The notes under the pieces: generated by a model
The model's database searches: none
What the model saw: the letters and a program-made list of their open reading frames with translations, nothing else
Told to the model about the DNA's origin: nothing
In this document: positions 60,423-63,480 of the stretch, piece by piece
How the letters are laid out: every line of letters starts with the position of its first letter
Numbering within the stretch: position 1 is the stretch's first letter
Made by a program: the position numbers and the translations under genes
Assembly: GCA_900314165.1 (NCBI GenBank)
Contig: OMUE01000110.1
Span: forward strand, 1-63,480
Direction: 5' to 3'
DNA length: 63,480 nucleotides
Source of the DNA: an uncultured Acidaminococcus sp.
GTDB taxonomy: Bacteria > Bacillota_C > Negativicutes > Acidaminococcales > Acidaminococcaceae

Positions 60423-62066
60423 ATGCCACATATCGATCATAACGCGGAAGCGTATTTTGTAGGGCTCATGAATGCCTGCGGGTATCGGGATAAGGATCTG
60501 GAAAAGCCCATCATCGGCATCGTGAATTCCTGGAACGACGTGAACCCGGGACACAAACCCTTGCGGGAACTGGCACAGTACGTGAAGGAAGGCATCTGGT
60601 GTGCAGGGGGTACCCCGGCGGAATTTACCGTGCCCGCACCCTGCGACGGCATGGCCCAGCTGCGGGGCATGCAGTACGTGCTGCCCAGCCGGGATCTCAT
60701 TGCCGGATCCATCAATACTATGGCCAGAGCTCACAATTTCGATGGTCTCGTGTTTCTGTGTGCCTGCGACAAGATTGTGCCGGCCATGCTCATGGCTGCG
60801 GCTACCCTCGACGTGCCCAGCCTGTTCCTGACGCCCGGCTCCATGCTGCCCTATGAAGAGGGCGGCGTGACCTACGTGACACCGGACCTGAAGGAAGCCA
60901 TTGGCCGCTGGAGAGCCAAAGAAATCGATGATGCTGCGTTCCAGCGCTATCGGGAAAATATGTGTGCCTCCTGCGGCACCTGTTCCATGTACGGTACGGC
61001 CAATACCATGGCCGTATTTGCGGAAGCTATCGGCCTGGCACCCTTTGGCTCTGCCACCATGCCCTTCTGCGCCTCTGCCAAGTATAAACAGGCAAGAGAC
61101 GTGGGTGAGCGGATCGTAGCCCTCGTAAAAGAAAAGAAAACGGCCCGGGATTTTATGACCCCGAAATCCATAGAGAATGGCATTATGCACGTAGCCGCTA
61201 CAGGGGGCTCCAGTAATTTCGCCCTGCACATCCAGGCTATCTGTCGGGCCGCCGACGTACCCATGAGCCTGAAAACGTTTGACGAAATCCAGGCTCGGGT
61301 GCCCCTCATTGCGAAGTTCAAACCTTCCTCCCAATACAATCTGATTGACTATGGCAAAGCCGGCGGCGCTCTGGCCAGCCTGAAGACCATAGAGAAATTT
61401 CTGCATACGGACGTGCCCGTGGCCATGGGCGGTACCCTGAAAGACGCTCTGGACGCCTTTACCCGTCCCATCGACCGGAATATCATCCATGACCTGGATC
61501 ATCCCATCCAGGAAAACGGCTGCTTTTCCGTGCTGTACGGCAACCTGGCACCGGACGGCGCCGTAGTGAAAAAGTCCGGTGTGGATCCGGAAATGTTTCA
61601 TCATAGAGGCCCGGCTGTGGTCTTTGATTCCGAAGAAGAGGTTATGGACCACCTCATGCATTCCGATGTGAAGCCTGGCTCCGTACTGGTTATCCGCTAC
61701 GAAGGGCCGAAAGGCGGCCCCGGTATGCGGGAAATGAGCATTCCTGCGGCCATGCTCATTGGCATGGGTCTCCAGAAGTCCGTAGCCATGGTGACGGACG
61801 GCCGCTTCTCCGGCGCCTCCCGTGGCCCTTGTGTAGGCCATGTGGCACCGGAAGCCTGGGATGATGGGCCTATTGCCTGCGTCCAGAATGGCGATATCAT
61901 CAACATCGACCTGGACAAGCATCTGTTGGAAGTGGAAATCTCTCCGGAAGAAATGGCACGGCGGAAACAGCTCATCAAGAAACCGGACCATCCGGCAGAA
62001 GGCGTCATGAAGAAGTACCGGAAGATTGTCGAAGGCTCGGATCAGGGGGCCGTGTGGCTGTACTGA
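60423..62066 (+). CDS. IlvD/Edd-family dehydratase, copy 2
   Basis: 547-aa Fe-S dehydratase. Like copy 1 it has NPGHKPL at the first cluster position (no Cys), with CACDK and [12 protein letters not shown] providing the cysteines, and intact [12 protein letters not shown] and TDGRFSG motifs. It is diverged from copy 1 and carries [15 protein letters not shown] in place of the usual short loop, suggesting a different dihydroxyacid or sugar-acid substrate. AAGGAGG at 60410-60416 is its ribosome site. Followed closely by an M20 hydrolase. Confidence 0.87.
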   Translation: MPHIDHNAEAYFVGLMNACGYRDKDLEKPIIGIVNSWNDVNPGHKPLRELAQYVKEGIWCAGGTPAEFTVPAPCDGMAQLRGMQYVLPSRDLIAGSINTMARAHNFDGLVFLCACDKIVPAMLMAAATLDVPSLFLTPGSMLPYEEGGVTYVTPDLKEAIGRWRAKEIDDAAFQRYRENMCASCGTCSMYGTANTMAVFAEAIGLAPFGSATMPFCASAKYKQARDVGERIVALVKEKKTARDFMTPKSIENGIMHVAATGGSSNFALHIQAICRAADVPMSLKTFDEIQARVPLIAKFKPSSQYNLIDYGKAGGALASLKTIEKFLHTDVPVAMGGTLKDALDAFTRPIDRNIIHDLDHPIQENGCFSVLYGNLAPDGAVVKKSGVDPEMFHHRGPAVVFDSEEEVMDHLMHSDVKPGSVLVIRYEGPKGGPGMREMSIPAAMLIGMGLQKSVAMVTDGRFSGASRGPCVGHVAPEAWDDGPIACVQNGDIINIDLDKHLLEVEISPEEMARRKQLIKKPDHPAEGVMKKYRKIVEGSDQGAVWLY

Positions 62067-62079
62067 GCGGCTGGGATAA

Positions 62080-62118
62080 AGTGAAGAGTGAAAAGGCCGC
62101 TGCGCGGGGCAAGGAAGA
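62080..62118. repeat. Short family C repeat between IlvD 2 and the M20 gene
   Basis: GTGAAGAGTGAAAAGGCCGC leads into TGCGCGGGGCAAGGAAG. It lies 14 bases after the IlvD 2 stop and, if translated, would give a false N-terminal extension of the next protein. Confidence 0.7.
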
Positions 62119-62143
62119 AATGAAGAAAAAGGAGGAGATTCAT

Positions 62144-63319
62144 TTGATTATTGAAACAATCGATAAAACTGTTGAATCCTATAAAGATACACTGGTGACC
62201 CTGAGTCATGAGATCCACGACGACCCGGAAGTGGGGCGGCAGGAATTCCATGCAGTAGCCCGGGCTAAAAAGGTCCTGACGGAAGCGGGATTTTCCTTCG
62301 AGAATCCTTTTGCCGGTATGGAAACGGCATTCAAGGCCGTGTACAAAGGCAAACCAGGAGGCAAGGTTGTGGCATTCCTGGCGGAATATGATGCCCTGGC
62401 TGGTTTAGGTCACGGCTGCGGCCACAACCTGATCATCACTATGGCCATTGGCGCGGCTTTGGGCCTGAAATCCATGCTGAAGGACATTCCCGGAGAAGTG
62501 TGGGTGTTGGGCACTCCTGCCGAAGAGACGGAAGGGGGCAAGGTGGAGATGGTGGAAAAACACGTCTTCGACGACGTGGACTATGCCCTCATGATCCATC
62601 CTTCTGACGTAAATATGATTCAGCGGGGCGGCCTGGCCTGCTGCGATGTGACGGTGGAATATCATGGCAAACCGGCCCATTCTTCCAGACCCTCTGCCGG
62701 CATCAATGCCCTGGATTCCCTCATCGCCCTGTTTAATGGCATCAATATGCAACGGTCCAGCTGGCCGGACAAGAGCCGCTGCAACGGCATCATTACGGCC
62801 GGGGGCACGGCTTCCAATATCATCTGTGACCTGGCTGTAGGCAAATTTACGGTCCGGGCGGAAAAAGTGGGTCAGATGAAGCCCATGCTGGCGGATATGA
62901 AGAAAATCGCTGAGGCAGCTGCTGCTATGACCGGTGCTAAGCTGGTGTGGAAGCAAGGCGTGCTGACCACGGAACGGTATCCCAATAAGGCCATGGACGA
63001 AACCCTGAAGGCCCATGCTGCAGATTACGGCGTGGATATGTTGTACCCACCGAAAGATATGCAGGTAGGCTCTTCGGACTTTGGCAACGTGTCCATGGTG
63101 GTGCCCGGCATCCATGCCTATCTGTCCATTGCTCCGGAAGGAGGCCATATCGGTGGTCATACGCCGGAAATGGTAGCCGCAGCCTGCAGCCCCATCGCCG
63201 ATAAGACCGCCATCCTCGGTGCCAAGTGCCTGGCCATGACCGGCTACGATATCCTGACGCAGCCGGAATTGCAGAAGGAGATCGCGAAGGAATTTGCTAA
63301 GGTGCCGAAGCTAGGGTAA
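62144..63319 (+). CDS. M20-family amidohydrolase (AbgB-like)
   Basis: 391-aa metal hydrolase. EYDALAGLGHGCGHN carries the first metal and catalytic Asp; GTPAEETEGGK the catalytic Glu pair; GKPAHSSRPSAGINALD is the lid-domain motif. I chose TTG 62144 because AGGAGGAG (62130-62137) lies 6-7 bases upstream and the in-frame ATGs at 62054 and 62120 are in or next to repeat DNA without a site. The family cleaves amides such as p-aminobenzoyl-glutamate or N-acyl amino acids. Substrate unknown. Confidence 0.85.
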   Translation: MIIETIDKTVESYKDTLVTLSHEIHDDPEVGRQEFHAVARAKKVLTEAGFSFENPFAGMETAFKAVYKGKPGGKVVAFLAEYDALAGLGHGCGHNLIITMAIGAALGLKSMLKDIPGEVWVLGTPAEETEGGKVEMVEKHVFDDVDYALMIHPSDVNMIQRGGLACCDVTVEYHGKPAHSSRPSAGINALDSLIALFNGINMQRSSWPDKSRCNGIITAGGTASNIICDLAVGKFTVRAEKVGQMKPMLADMKKIAEAAAAMTGAKLVWKQGVLTTERYPNKAMDETLKAHAADYGVDMLYPPKDMQVGSSDFGNVSMVVPGIHAYLSIAPEGGHIGGHTPEMVAAACSPIADKTAILGAKCLAMTGYDILTQPELQKEIAKEFAKVPKLG

Positions 63320-63480
63320 AAGAAGCGAAGAGCGAAAAGTGAAGAGCGAAGAGGCCGCTGCGCGGGGCAAGGAAGAAATGAAGAAAGGGAAGAGTGAAAA
63401 GGCGCCTGCGGCGGGCGTAGGCGAGATGATAGATGACAGATGACAGAACCTGTTGTCGGGGGTTAGAAGTGTGCTTGTCG
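63319..63480. repeat. Composite repeat at window end, direct copy of 60134-60297
   Basis: GCGAAGAGCGAAAAGTGAAG units, both GC cores (63351-63370 and 63400-63415), GATGATAGATGACAGATGAC units, and AACCTGTTGTCGGGGGTTAG with TGCTTGTCG at the last bases. The order of the two GC cores is swapped relative to 60134. It runs off the window. Confidence 0.75.

Noticed and set aside
60117..61991. 624-codon minus-strand frame over IlvD copy 2
   Set aside because: Antisense shadow running on into repeat DNA; its C-terminal part is translated repeat.
62054..62143. N-terminal extension of the M20 protein from an ATG at 62054 or 62120
   Set aside because: The extension is encoded by a family C repeat and overlaps the IlvD stop; a strong ribosome site points to TTG 62144.

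Overview
The window reads as a piece of chromosome from an anaerobic, organic-acid-fermenting bacterium with a two-membrane or lipoprotein-rich envelope, most like Negativicutes (Acidaminococcaceae-type). The reasons are the very high density of carboxylate transporters (TRAP, two TctCBA systems, MatC-like, GntP, NhaC), a ferredoxin-dependent 2-oxoacid oxidoreductase, oxygen-labile Fe-S dehydratases, ATG starts with strong AGGAGG ribosome sites, and many short intergenic repeats. The taxon is inference. No rRNA, tRNA, CRISPR array, prophage or transposase was seen.

Layout. 1-249: tail of an unrecognised gene. 309-6778: a promoter and structured leader, a FecCD-type metal/siderophore ABC importer, then larE-larB-larC and a DUF3842 gene, i.e. 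synthesis of the nickel-pincer cofactor. 6950-8455: an HTH protein and a vWA protein between palindromic repeats. 8458-15237: LysR, DUF6282 metallohydrolase, MatC-like carrier, aconitase-family hydratase and a PEP mutase/isocitrate lyase family lyase. 15564-22016: LysR, a TRAP transporter whose large permease is fused to its binding protein, and two amidohydrolases. 22517-24637: an exported protein of unknown function and a second lyase-family gene lacking the catalytic cysteine motif. 24850-31344: one promoter/operator followed by UPF0303, Gfo/Idh/MocA, GntR, TctC-TctB-TctA and a 2-hydroxyacid dehydrogenase. 31415-36202 (minus strand): GlpA/LhgO-type flavoprotein, NAD(P)/FAD oxidoreductase, DUF1667 protein and a GarD/UxaA dehydratase. 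36538-46261: two LarA-family (nickel-pincer) racemase/epimerase paralogues, a second TctC, two LysR genes, a glucarate-dehydratase-family enzyme, TctB and TctA. 46310-48334: LysR and an inositol-monophosphatase-type phosphatase. 48856-63319: a second glucarate-dehydratase-family enzyme, GntP, a hydroxyacid dehydrogenase, a four-subunit 2-oxoacid:ferredoxin oxidoreductase, two IlvD/Edd dehydratases, a CoA-transferase-family protein, an NhaC antiporter and an M20 hydrolase.

How it fits together (inference). The central theme is import and stereochemical processing of hydroxy-di/tricarboxylates such as aldarates. Two Tct systems and GntP would import the acids. The two LarA paralogues would invert a hydroxyl-bearing carbon using the nickel-pincer cofactor made by larEBC. 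GarD-like and GudD-like dehydratases would convert the epimers to 2-keto-3-deoxy acids. The ferredoxin oxidoreductase and the CoA-transferase-family protein would dispose of 2-oxoacids. Both LarA proteins keep the expected cofactor-contact residues at nearly the LarA spacing. Other points that stand out are the DctM-DctP fusion, the CoA-transferase-like protein with Gly where the nucleophilic Glu is expected, a perfect palindrome filling a promoter spacer, and several families of intergenic repeats, one of which begins exactly at gene stop codons.
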